Shown here one piece after another: positions 1-7,445 of a DNA stretch of 9,276 nucleotides. Every line of letters starts with the position of its first letter. The stretch's first letter is position 1. The notes under the pieces are model-generated. The model saw only the letters and a program-made list of their open reading frames with translations. It did no database searches and was not told the origin of the DNA. The stretch is taken from positions 1-9,276 of the forward strand of contig JAYSUQ010000223.1 in assembly GCA_043718985.1 (NCBI GenBank). The letters run 5' to 3'. Source of the stretch: UBA4416 sp043718985 (GTDB lineage: Bacteria; Bacteroidota; Bacteroidia; B-17B0; Aurantibacillaceae). A program made the translations under genes and the position numbers.

Positions 1-276
1 TTTACGGGGCTAGTTGTGCCAAATGCATTTTCGCCAAACGGAGATGGTATTAACGATAACTTTGAAATTAAAGGTTTAGAATATTACAGTAATGTTAAGC
101 TTCAAGTTTTTAACCGCTGGGGTAGTTTAGTTTTTGAAAACAACAATTATAAAAATGATTTTACAGGGGTAAATTTGCAAAACGAAGCTTTGGTTGATGA
201 TACTTACTTTTATTTTGTTGAAATAACAAGCGAGTTAAAATACAATAGTTATTTAATTATTAAACGCGATAAATAA
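1..276 (+). CDS. C-terminal end of a T9SS type B (gliding motility-associated) secreted protein, 5' end outside window
   Basis: The frame is open from the first base and encodes 91 residues before TAA. They match the gliding motility-associated C-terminal domain (TIGR04131, CHU_C), the type B sorting signal of the type IX secretion system. Visible hallmarks are VPNAFSPNGDGIND (residues 6-19), the NRWG motif (38-41) and a closing strand ending in IIKR. The usual W-D-G step is replaced by F-T-G (about residues 55-57). In this family the domain steers a protein through the T9SS to the cell surface. Type B domains typically need a PorP/SprF partner, and such a gene follows after one nucleotide. 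The in-frame GTG at 16 is an internal valine codon, not a start, because the domain continues upstream of it. The cargo part of the protein is not in the window, so its function is unknown. The domain call is very secure. Confidence 0.93.
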   Translation, partial: FTGLVVPNAFSPNGDGINDNFEIKGLEYYSNVKLQVFNRWGSLVFENNNYKNDFTGVNLQNEALVDDTYFYFVEITSELKYNSYLIIKRDK

Positions 277-277
277 A

Positions 278-1168
278 TTGAAAAAAAATGTTTATATAAT
301 TTTTTTGTGTTTTGCTTTAACGAAAGTTTTTGCTCAACATCAGCAATTTTATAGTCAATATGTTTATTCGGGTTTGTTAATTAATCCTGCTTATGCAGGT
401 AGTCAAGATGCCTTGAGTTTTACAACTATTGTAAAAAAACAATGGGTTGGATTACAAGGAACTCCAAACAGTTTAAACTTCGCACTTCACACACCACTTC
501 GTCAAAAAACATCAAACATTGGCCTTGCAATTGTTAGCGATAAAATAGGAATAACAACAAGCAATCAATTATCGGGGGTTTATGCTTATAAATTAAAAAT
601 TAAAAAATCTGTATTATCATTAGGTTTAAAAGCTGAATTAGAAATTATTAAAAACGATTGGAGTTTAATTAAAACAACTACCGAAAATGACCCAACGTTT
701 ACCAGCCAAGTACAAGTAAAATACAATCCAAATTTTGGAGCAGGAGCTTATTATTACACTAAAAATTTATTTGCAGGTATTTCGTTTCCAACATTATATA
801 ATTTGGGGTATAAGGAATTAAATAAATTTAACCACGCAAATATTTATGGTGGTTATTTAATATCGGCCACAACTAATTTTAAACTAAAACCAAGTGTTTT
901 AATTAAATACATTAAAAATTCACCAATACAATACGATATAACAAATACCTTTTATGTTTTACAAAATTATGGCATAGGTGTTGGCTATCGATCAAACGAT
1001 GCAATTTATTTTTATTTAGATTTAAAATTAAATAATCAAATTAATGTTGGTTATGCCTACGATTACACGCTAACAAAAATTAAAAACTACACACACGGTA
1101 GCCACGAAATAATGTTACGTTACTTATTTAATTATAAAATTAACTCTAAAAGCGTTCGGTATTTTTAA
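278..1168 (+). CDS. PorP/SprF family type IX secretion system outer-membrane protein
   Basis: This 296-residue protein begins with a signal peptide (hydrophobic core at residues 5-18, likely cleavage after VFA at 19). The mature N-terminus then shows the PorP/SprF signature (TIGR03519): QQFYSQY (22-28), the NPAYAG motif (36-41) and QWVGLQGTP (55-63). Alternating beta-strand sequence follows to the end, as expected for an outer-membrane barrel of about 300 residues. Family members help secrete or anchor proteins with type B sorting domains; SprF does this for the adhesin SprB in Flavobacterium johnsoniae. The gene directly upstream ends in such a domain, so the two are probably cargo and partner. 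The start is TTG at 278: an in-frame stop lies at 254-256, no ATG or GTG lies between, and TTG gives a full signal peptide one nucleotide after the previous stop. It overlaps the next start by one base (TAATG). Which paralogue it is cannot be decided, so no symbol is given. Confidence 0.93.
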   Translation: MKKNVYIIFLCFALTKVFAQHQQFYSQYVYSGLLINPAYAGSQDALSFTTIVKKQWVGLQGTPNSLNFALHTPLRQKTSNIGLAIVSDKIGITTSNQLSGVYAYKLKIKKSVLSLGLKAELEIIKNDWSLIKTTTENDPTFTSQVQVKYNPNFGAGAYYYTKNLFAGISFPTLYNLGYKELNKFNHANIYGGYLISATTNFKLKPSVLIKYIKNSPIQYDITNTFYVLQNYGIGVGYRSNDAIYFYLDLKLNNQINVGYAYDYTLTKIKNYTHGSHEIMLRYLFNYKINSKSVRYF

Positions 1169-3276
1169 TGAAATTTTTGTTTGTTGTTATAGTTAATTTA
1201 ATACTAGTTTTTGCTAATGCCCAAGCACAAGGTTTAGCAGAATCTTTTATTTGCAGGCCAATAAATTTTAACACAAAAGCTCAAGAGTTTTCTCCATTTT
1301 TTATTGGTAATAAATTATACTTTGTATCAAACAAAAATAATGCATCAGCTATAAATTATATAAGTAATGATACCGTTTTTGCCCATACTGATATTTATGT
1401 AAGTGAAAAAATTGATTCGATTAACTTTAAGTCGGCTAAAAAAATTAAATCTATTAATTCTTTAAATCACGATGGACCAATTACTGTAAATAAAAACGGA
1501 AAACAATTAGTGTTTTCGAGTAACGATAAAAGCTACAAGTTTTTAATAAAACAAGCAAACGCAAATCGTAAACTACAATTGTATACAAGTACATTATTAA
1601 ACAATAAGTGGCAAAAACCTAAGCCACATCCTTTAAGTAATATTGCCTACTCGTTATGCCACCCAGCATTTGCAAATAGCGATAGTGTGTTAGTTTTTTG
1701 TAGCGATATGCCAGGAGGTTTTGGTAAAATGGATTTATATTATTCGGTTTTTAAAAATAATAGTTGGGGTAAGCCAATAAATTTTGGCAATAAAATAAAC
1801 ACTCCCGAAAACGAACTATTTCCCTTTGTAAACAAACTAAATACGTTGTATTTTTCGAGTAAAAGTATAAATGGAAACGATTTAGATATTTATGAATTTA
1901 GTTTAAACGACTCGAGTCACACTCAAAAAAAAGCATGTAAAAGCCCAATTAATAGTGAGTTTGATGATTTTGGTATTTGGACTGACTCGATCGCTACAAC
2001 AGGTTACTTTTCTTCAAATAGAAATAAAAATAACAGCGACGATATTTTTTATTTTGAAGATGCGGTACCCGAATTTAAAAACTGCAAAGCCAGTAAAGAT
2101 AAATTTTGCTATACTTTTTTTGAGGAATCGACCAAAGGGGCAGATACCACTGAAACAATTTACGAATGGGATTTAGGAGATGGAACAAAGCGACGTGGTA
2201 TTGAAGCAAAGCATTGTTATTATAAAACGGGCACCTACCAGGTACAATTAAATGTGATTGAAAAAGCATCGAATCAATTATTTTATAACGAGTTGAGTTA
2301 TGATTTTGTTGTTGAAGACGCCAGCCCTTTAGCAATAAAGTTACCCGAATTATTAGTTAAAAATAATGCTATAGAATTTAACGCATCAAAAGCTAAAATT
2401 GAAAATTACACAATCGAAAAATATTTTTGGTTTTTTAGTACTACCGAAATTAAACAAACTGCAATTGCAAATTTTACTTACGAAAACAGAGGTTATAAAA
2501 AAGTAACACTTGGCGTAGTTGCAAAAAATGACAGTACAAAACAAAAGAAAAATTTTTGTATAGAAAAATCGTTTTTTATATCGGATAGCGTTACCCAATT
2601 AAATGATTTGACGGTTGCAATAGAAAAAGCTATACCTACTAAAATTAATTATACAACTATTCCCAAAGATTCGATTACTTATCGTGTTAATTTAGGAACA
2701 TCAAAAGATTCTATTTCGGTAAACTCAACAATATTTAATGGTGTTAAAAAACTACAAGTAGTTAAAGAAGATTCGGTTTACCGATACACAAGCGGAGCCG
2801 AAAAAACATTAAAAGAAACGATACCCTATTTTAAATTTGCAAAACAAAAAGGATTTGAGCACGCAATAGTTGTTGGCTTTAGTCACGATTCGATAATTAA
2901 AGGACAAACTAAAAATGCAAACTACGAAATTATAGATACAACATCGGTTGGCGAAAACAAATGCGTAGTATATTTTGAATATAATAACCCATTAGTTTTA
3001 ACAAAATATAATGAGGCATTAAAAATAATTTCTCAAAAAATAAATTTAAACTATACTAAAAAAGTAACTTTAGTTAATTATTTTGATGGAATAGGCTCTT
3101 TAGAATACAATATTATTTTAAATAATAAACGCATAGAAAACATTGTTAAGCTGTTAAAACAATATAAAGTTAATACTAAAAATTTATTTGTAGAACGTAT
3201 TTATTTTACTGGGCAAAATGTAGCTCCAGATTTGCTTAGAAGAATTGAAATTAAAATTATTGGTAATGAAAATTAA
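1168..3276 (+). CDS. PorE-like periplasmic protein: PD40 repeats, PKD, SPOR-like and OmpA-like peptidoglycan-binding domain
   Basis: 702 residues with a signal peptide (1-20). Residues about 35-295 hold WD40-like (PD40) propeller repeats, seen as recurring strands such as KLYFVSN, QLVFSSN, TLYFSSK and TGYFSSN. Residues 305-384 are a PKD domain with WDLGDG (334-339), and a degenerate PKD-like segment without the GDG turn follows at about 395-472. Residues 502-575 resemble the Bacteroidota SPOR-like motif (YRVNLGT, YRYTSG, then a Gly-Phe-x-x-Ala step). Residues 598-698 are OmpA-like: D640 and R655 lie 15 apart in FDGIGSLEYN...LNNKRI, the spacing of the diaminopimelate-binding Asp and Arg of OmpA, and the domain closes with RRIEIKI. 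PorE of Porphyromonas gingivalis, a T9SS protein, also combines a PD40 propeller with an OmpA domain, but it has a TPR region and a carboxypeptidase-regulatory-like domain instead of PKD and SPOR. The inferred role is tethering the adjacent PorP-type barrel or its cargo to peptidoglycan. ATG start; overlaps neighbours by 1 and 11 nt. Confidence 0.85.
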   Translation: MKFLFVVIVNLILVFANAQAQGLAESFICRPINFNTKAQEFSPFFIGNKLYFVSNKNNASAINYISNDTVFAHTDIYVSEKIDSINFKSAKKIKSINSLNHDGPITVNKNGKQLVFSSNDKSYKFLIKQANANRKLQLYTSTLLNNKWQKPKPHPLSNIAYSLCHPAFANSDSVLVFCSDMPGGFGKMDLYYSVFKNNSWGKPINFGNKINTPENELFPFVNKLNTLYFSSKSINGNDLDIYEFSLNDSSHTQKKACKSPINSEFDDFGIWTDSIATTGYFSSNRNKNNSDDIFYFEDAVPEFKNCKASKDKFCYTFFEESTKGADTTETIYEWDLGDGTKRRGIEAKHCYYKTGTYQVQLNVIEKASNQLFYNELSYDFVVEDASPLAIKLPELLVKNNAIEFNASKAKIENYTIEKYFWFFSTTEIKQTAIANFTYENRGYKKVTLGVVAKNDSTKQKKNFCIEKSFFISDSVTQLNDLTVAIEKAIPTKINYTTIPKDSITYRVNLGTSKDSISVNSTIFNGVKKLQVVKEDSVYRYTSGAEKTLKETIPYFKFAKQKGFEHAIVVGFSHDSIIKGQTKNANYEIIDTTSVGENKCVVYFEYNNPLVLTKYNEALKIISQKINLNYTKKVTLVNYFDGIGSLEYNIILNNKRIENIVKLLKQYKVNTKNLFVERIYFTGQNVAPDLLRRIEIKIIGNEN

Positions 3277-4231
3277 ATTAAACGTTGTTTGTTTTTTTTG
3301 TTTAACTATTTGTTCAAATTTATTTGCGCAACAATCACCTTCGTTAGATGAAAAATTCCCTTATTTGGTAACCTTTGGTAAAGCATCTGATAAAAATTGG
3401 GGCGACGATGATTTTGTGCAAACTATATTTTTTGCAATTCCTACATCCGAAAAAAAACCACTTTTTATAAATGTTTTTGACCCAGGTTGCGGCGGACAGT
3501 TTGATGAATTACACGGAGATTTTAATTCTAAAACTAAATACACAATAATAGGTGGTAAAGGCGCACATTCAAACGTTGATAGTAAAAATGACAACCCAGT
3601 TGGTAATTTTAAGGCAGGTGTAGAGTTAACATCAAAAACATTTGGTAACGAACCCGCTACCGATGGCAAATGGATAACATTAGGGCCATTTAACCCAGTT
3701 GATGGTGAGTTGCAGCCCGATTTTGGCGGCTATGTGTTTAAATTAGTAATAGAGGGTTTGAGTGGCGATGATGGTAATTTATATAAATTATTTTTATCAT
3801 CGGAGGCAGCAAACAATAAAGCAATTGAAGGCGCAAATATGTTTATGTATGAATTTACCGTGCGCATGTCCGACGAAAGAATGTCTATTGGACATTTATA
3901 CCCTTTTGTTACGTCAAACGTTGTTACAGTAAAAATTAATGTGTTTGATTTTGATGATGATGGCATCATTCGTTTAATATCAGTAAATAAAAAAGGTACA
4001 ACTGCAAAATCATCAAGCGATGGTAAATGGTTTGAAAACATTCACGAAATTACTAAAGAAGAGCACAACACATCGTTAGATATACAATTTATTAAAAACA
4101 AAGATTCTAAAAATAATAACATTGTAGTAACTGTTAAAAATCAGTACAATGAGTTAATGCCTTTTTTTGCTGCTCCAATTGGAGGAGTTCCTAAGTTTAA
4201 ATATAAAATAGGCGTTAAGGTAGATAACTAA
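3266..4231 (+). CDS. Uncharacterised secreted protein of a T9SS-type operon
   Basis: I do not recognise this 321-residue protein. It has a clear signal peptide (residues 1-21, cleavage likely after LFA, before QQ). C16 does not sit in a good lipobox, so a lipoprotein is unlikely. The mature part has no obvious membrane segment and looks beta-rich, with acidic turns: NWGDDDF (44-50), VFDPGCGGQFDE (70-81) and DFDDDG (228-233), the last fitting the D-x-D-x-D-G calcium-loop pattern. There is no type A or type B T9SS sorting domain at the C-terminus, so periplasmic residence or export by another route are both possible. ATG at 3266 is preferred over an upstream in-frame TTG at 3245, because it begins directly with a standard signal peptide; this gives an 11-nt overlap with the PorE-like gene. 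The sensor gene follows after one nucleotide. Its position between an OmpA tether and a propeller sensor suggests an accessory component or sensor ligand, but that is inference only. Confidence 0.85.
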   Translation: MKIKLNVVCFFCLTICSNLFAQQSPSLDEKFPYLVTFGKASDKNWGDDDFVQTIFFAIPTSEKKPLFINVFDPGCGGQFDELHGDFNSKTKYTIIGGKGAHSNVDSKNDNPVGNFKAGVELTSKTFGNEPATDGKWITLGPFNPVDGELQPDFGGYVFKLVIEGLSGDDGNLYKLFLSSEAANNKAIEGANMFMYEFTVRMSDERMSIGHLYPFVTSNVVTVKINVFDFDDDGIIRLISVNKKGTTAKSSSDGKWFENIHEITKEEHNTSLDIQFIKNKDSKNNNIVVTVKNQYNELMPFFAAPIGGVPKFKYKIGVKVDN

Positions 4232-4232
4232 T

Positions 4233-7200
4233 ATGCAACATACATCACTATTATTTTTACGAATTTTAATTTATAGTTTACTAACACTTAGCATTAGTAA
4301 TACTTATTCTCAAACCTATAATTTTAAAATTTTTAACGAAGATGCTGGCTTGCCTCAATCTTATGTATATAAAATAAGCCAAAATAAACAAGGCTTTTTA
4401 AATATATCAACAGGCGAGGGGCTATCGGTTTTTGATGGATTAAAATTTACAAATTACACAACTAAAAATGGATTACAAGAAAATAACACAACGTGTAATT
4501 TTACCGATTCGCGAAATATAACATGGGTTGGGCATTTTCAAAATGGAATTTCTTATATAGAAAACAATAAATGTTATAAACTTAAAAAAACAGATTCGTT
4601 AGAAACTAAAATTTTATCGTTTGCTGAGTGGAGTAATGGTCGTGTTTTTTTTGGAACACAATCTAAAGGTTTATTTTATATTAACTCAGTAAAAAAAATT
4701 ATTGCAGTTCCATTATCAAATGATATCACATCAATTAATAAAATATTAATTATTAACAACGAATTTTATATTGCATCAAATAGTGGTTTATATATATATC
4801 AGTTTTTAAAAGATAAATTAATTTTAAAACACTCTTTTTCTCAATTAGAAAACTTTGATGTAAAGGCAATTTATGTATCAGAAAAAAACAAACAAAAACT
4901 ATTTGCAATTACAAATGATATTGGCGTTTCAATTATTAATATTGAAACTAAACTGGTTGATACCATTTCGAAAGAGCAATTACAATTACAAGCACTAAAC
5001 TTTACATCAATTGTTGAAGATTTTTTTGGTAATTTATGGGTGGGAACTTTTGGTGAGGGTGTTCGTAAAATAGATTATAAAGATTTATTAAATTCGGATT
5101 TTAGTGCGATTACCAAAATTGATGCTGAAAATAAATTACCTAGTAATTACATACAAACTATTTTTCAAGATTATGAAGGCAACATTTGGTTAGGCACTTT
5201 TGGTAGCGGTTTAATACAAATACCTGTAGATAAGTTCGACTATTTTTCGAGTAACGAAGCAAAATATCCAAATGGCATTACAGCCATTTATTTAGATAAT
5301 GAAAATAATTTATGTTTAGGAACATCAAAGGGTTTGTTTATTACAAGTAACCATAATTTAGAATCTGTTTTTGCAAAACCCGAAACTGCTATATTGGCAA
5401 GTAATTATGTAACTGCAGTTGCACAAGATAGTTTATTAAACTACTATGTTGGCACATTAAATAATGGCTTGTTTTATGTAAATAAAAAGACAAAGGCAGT
5501 AATAAACATATCGGCTAAATTTAAAATTAGCACATTAACTATTAACGATATTAAAATTACTAAAAAAAATAATTTAGTCGTTGCAACCACCGACGGTGTT
5601 TATTTTATAAATACAATTACAAACAACTCAACTCACCTAACAACACTCGAAGGATTGTTACATAATAACGTATCTCAAGTTTTTATTGATTCAAAAAATC
5701 GCACTTGGTTTTCATCATTAAATGCACCACCTTATTTTATTATAGATAATGAAATAACAAAGTTTAGTGATATTGACTCGTTAAAATCGTACGATATAAT
5801 AGGTATTACCGAAGATTTGCAAAAAAATATTTGGATAGCTACACAAAGCGATGGCGTATTAAAATTTGAAAATGAAAAATTCAAAATTTTTAATACAAAA
5901 AATGGCTTGTTATCAAATTTTTGTTATTCTATTAACTCAGATAAAAATGGAAATGTATGGTGTGCACATAAAAATGGATTATCGAGTATTGATGTTAAAA
6001 CAACTAATATACAAACCTACAAATCGGGTAGTCAATTATTGTTTGCAAATTTTAATAAAAACACAACATCGTTTAACGATAATAGTAATTTAATGTTTGG
6101 TTCAGAAAAAGGATTTGTGGCCATTAATAATTTAAACACGTATTTTTCGTTACAAGAAAGTAGATTATCTATAAAATCTATTTCGTTTAACGATTCGGTT
6201 TATACTAATTTTAGTAATATTAATTTACCGTTTAAAGGATATAACTTTAAAGCAAATTTTGCTTTAGCTTGCTTAACAAACCCTACCGATGTGCTATATG
6301 CCTACCGTTTAATAGGTTTAGATACCGTTTGGCGTTACACAACTACACGGTCTATTGAGTTTCCTAAATTGTTTGAAGGAAATTATACATTTCAACTAAA
6401 AGCAAAAAACACATATGGTGTTTGGAATAAAATTAACACTGAACTAAACTTTAATATTGCTACACCATTTTATAAAAAATGGTGGTTTTATTTAGTAAGT
6501 TTTTTAAGCATTATAACTTTGTTATTTGTTGTAATAAAATTAAGAACAAATGCTATACTCCAAAAAAATTTAGAATTAGAAAACTTAGTAAATCAAAAAA
6601 CAGCTCAGTTGCAAGAAGAAAAATTAGTTGTTGAAAAAGTAAAAGGAGAGTTGCAAGAAAAAAATAAAGACATAACCGATAGTATAAATTATGCCTTACG
6701 AATTCAAAACTCTATTTTACCAAGCCAACAATTATTAGATAGTAATTTTGCAAATAACTTTGTATTGTTTAAACCAAAAGATATTGTGAGCGGCGATTTT
6801 TATTGGTTTGCCCAAACAGAAGAGCATTTTATTGTAGTAGTTGCAGATTGTACAGGACACGGAATACCAGGTGCATTTATGTCGTTAATAGGCAATGCCT
6901 TATTAAGCGAAATTGTTAACAAAGATAAAACACATTTACCGTCACAAATTTTAATTAAATTAAATAAAGCCGTTGTAAAATTATTGCATCAAGAAACCGC
7001 TGCTATGAGTAACGATGGTATGGATATGGCAATTTGTGTTATTAATAAATCACACACAAAATTGGTTTTTTCAACAGCTATTAGGCCAGTTTATTTAGTG
7101 CGTAATAATGAGTTAATAGAATATAAAGGGGGTAAATTTTCTATTGGTGGTTTAAGTTCTAAAGATAAAATATTTACAGATACTGAAGTTGATTTACAAA

Positions 7201-7418
7201 AAGATGATTCTTTATTTTTGTTTTCGGATGGCTATCCTGATCAATTTGGCGGCGAGTTATATAAACGCATAACAACTAAGCGCTTTAAAGAGTTGTTAAT
7301 TGATTGCGCACCTAACGATTGTAAAACTCAAAAAACAATATTAAATAATTTTTTTGAAGAGTGGCGAGGCGATAAAAAACAAATTGACGATTTGTTAGTT
7401 CTCGGTATTAAGTTTTAA
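4233..7418 (+). CDS. Membrane sensor: double periplasmic propeller, Y_Y_Y domain, TM helix, coiled coil and SpoIIE/PP2C phosphatase
   Basis: 1061 residues with a signal peptide (about 1-26). Residues 27-635 carry two-component-regulator propeller repeats (Reg_prop). By eye there are 14 blade motifs of the type NxWxGTxxxGLxxI, for example at 267-280, 317-330, 532-545 and 574-586, which suits two seven-bladed propellers. A Y_Y_Y domain follows (about 675-742), then a membrane helix (749-769) and a charged coiled coil (775-815). The C-terminal domain (845-1061) is a SpoIIE/PP2C serine phosphatase with likely metal ligands intact: D855 in SGDFYW, D872 in ADCTGHG, D999 in FSDGYPDQ and D1053 in QIDDLLVLG. 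The sensor half is that of Bacteroidota hybrid two-component systems, but the output is phosphatase rather than kinase and DNA-binding domains. It probably dephosphorylates an anti-sigma-antagonist (STAS) type partner in response to an envelope signal; no such partner is in the window. The ATG start lies one nucleotide after the previous stop. The gene ends 27 nt from a convergent gene with no strong terminator visible. Confidence 0.92.
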   Translation: MQHTSLLFLRILIYSLLTLSISNTYSQTYNFKIFNEDAGLPQSYVYKISQNKQGFLNISTGEGLSVFDGLKFTNYTTKNGLQENNTTCNFTDSRNITWVGHFQNGISYIENNKCYKLKKTDSLETKILSFAEWSNGRVFFGTQSKGLFYINSVKKIIAVPLSNDITSINKILIINNEFYIASNSGLYIYQFLKDKLILKHSFSQLENFDVKAIYVSEKNKQKLFAITNDIGVSIINIETKLVDTISKEQLQLQALNFTSIVEDFFGNLWVGTFGEGVRKIDYKDLLNSDFSAITKIDAENKLPSNYIQTIFQDYEGNIWLGTFGSGLIQIPVDKFDYFSSNEAKYPNGITAIYLDNENNLCLGTSKGLFITSNHNLESVFAKPETAILASNYVTAVAQDSLLNYYVGTLNNGLFYVNKKTKAVINISAKFKISTLTINDIKITKKNNLVVATTDGVYFINTITNNSTHLTTLEGLLHNNVSQVFIDSKNRTWFSSLNAPPYFIIDNEITKFSDIDSLKSYDIIGITEDLQKNIWIATQSDGVLKFENEKFKIFNTKNGLLSNFCYSINSDKNGNVWCAHKNGLSSIDVKTTNIQTYKSGSQLLFANFNKNTTSFNDNSNLMFGSEKGFVAINNLNTYFSLQESRLSIKSISFNDSVYTNFSNINLPFKGYNFKANFALACLTNPTDVLYAYRLIGLDTVWRYTTTRSIEFPKLFEGNYTFQLKAKNTYGVWNKINTELNFNIATPFYKKWWFYLVSFLSIITLLFVVIKLRTNAILQKNLELENLVNQKTAQLQEEKLVVEKVKGELQEKNKDITDSINYALRIQNSILPSQQLLDSNFANNFVLFKPKDIVSGDFYWFAQTEEHFIVVVADCTGHGIPGAFMSLIGNALLSEIVNKDKTHLPSQILIKLNKAVVKLLHQETAAMSNDGMDMAICVINKSHTKLVFSTAIRPVYLVRNNELIEYKGGKFSIGGLSSKDKIFTDTEVDLQKDDSLFLFSDGYPDQFGGELYKRITTKRFKELLIDCAPNDCKTQKTILNNFFEEWRGDKKQIDDLLVLGIKF

Positions 7419-7445
7419 ATTAACTTTTGTAATGAGAGACTCCAA

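Noticed and set aside
16..276. GTG at 16 as the start of a small 86-residue gene
   Set aside because: The frame is open to the window edge and the type B sorting-domain motif runs across the GTG (valine before PNAFSPNGDG), so this is an internal codon of a longer gene.
3245..3265. Upstream TTG start for the unrecognised secreted protein
   Set aside because: It would add seven residues before a signal peptide that already starts well at ATG 3266 and would lengthen the overlap with the preceding gene.
3361..4041. Antisense open frames of about 100 codons under the unrecognised secreted protein
   Set aside because: They lie opposite a well-supported signal-peptide gene, lack recognisable protein features, and are best explained as shadows of its codon usage.
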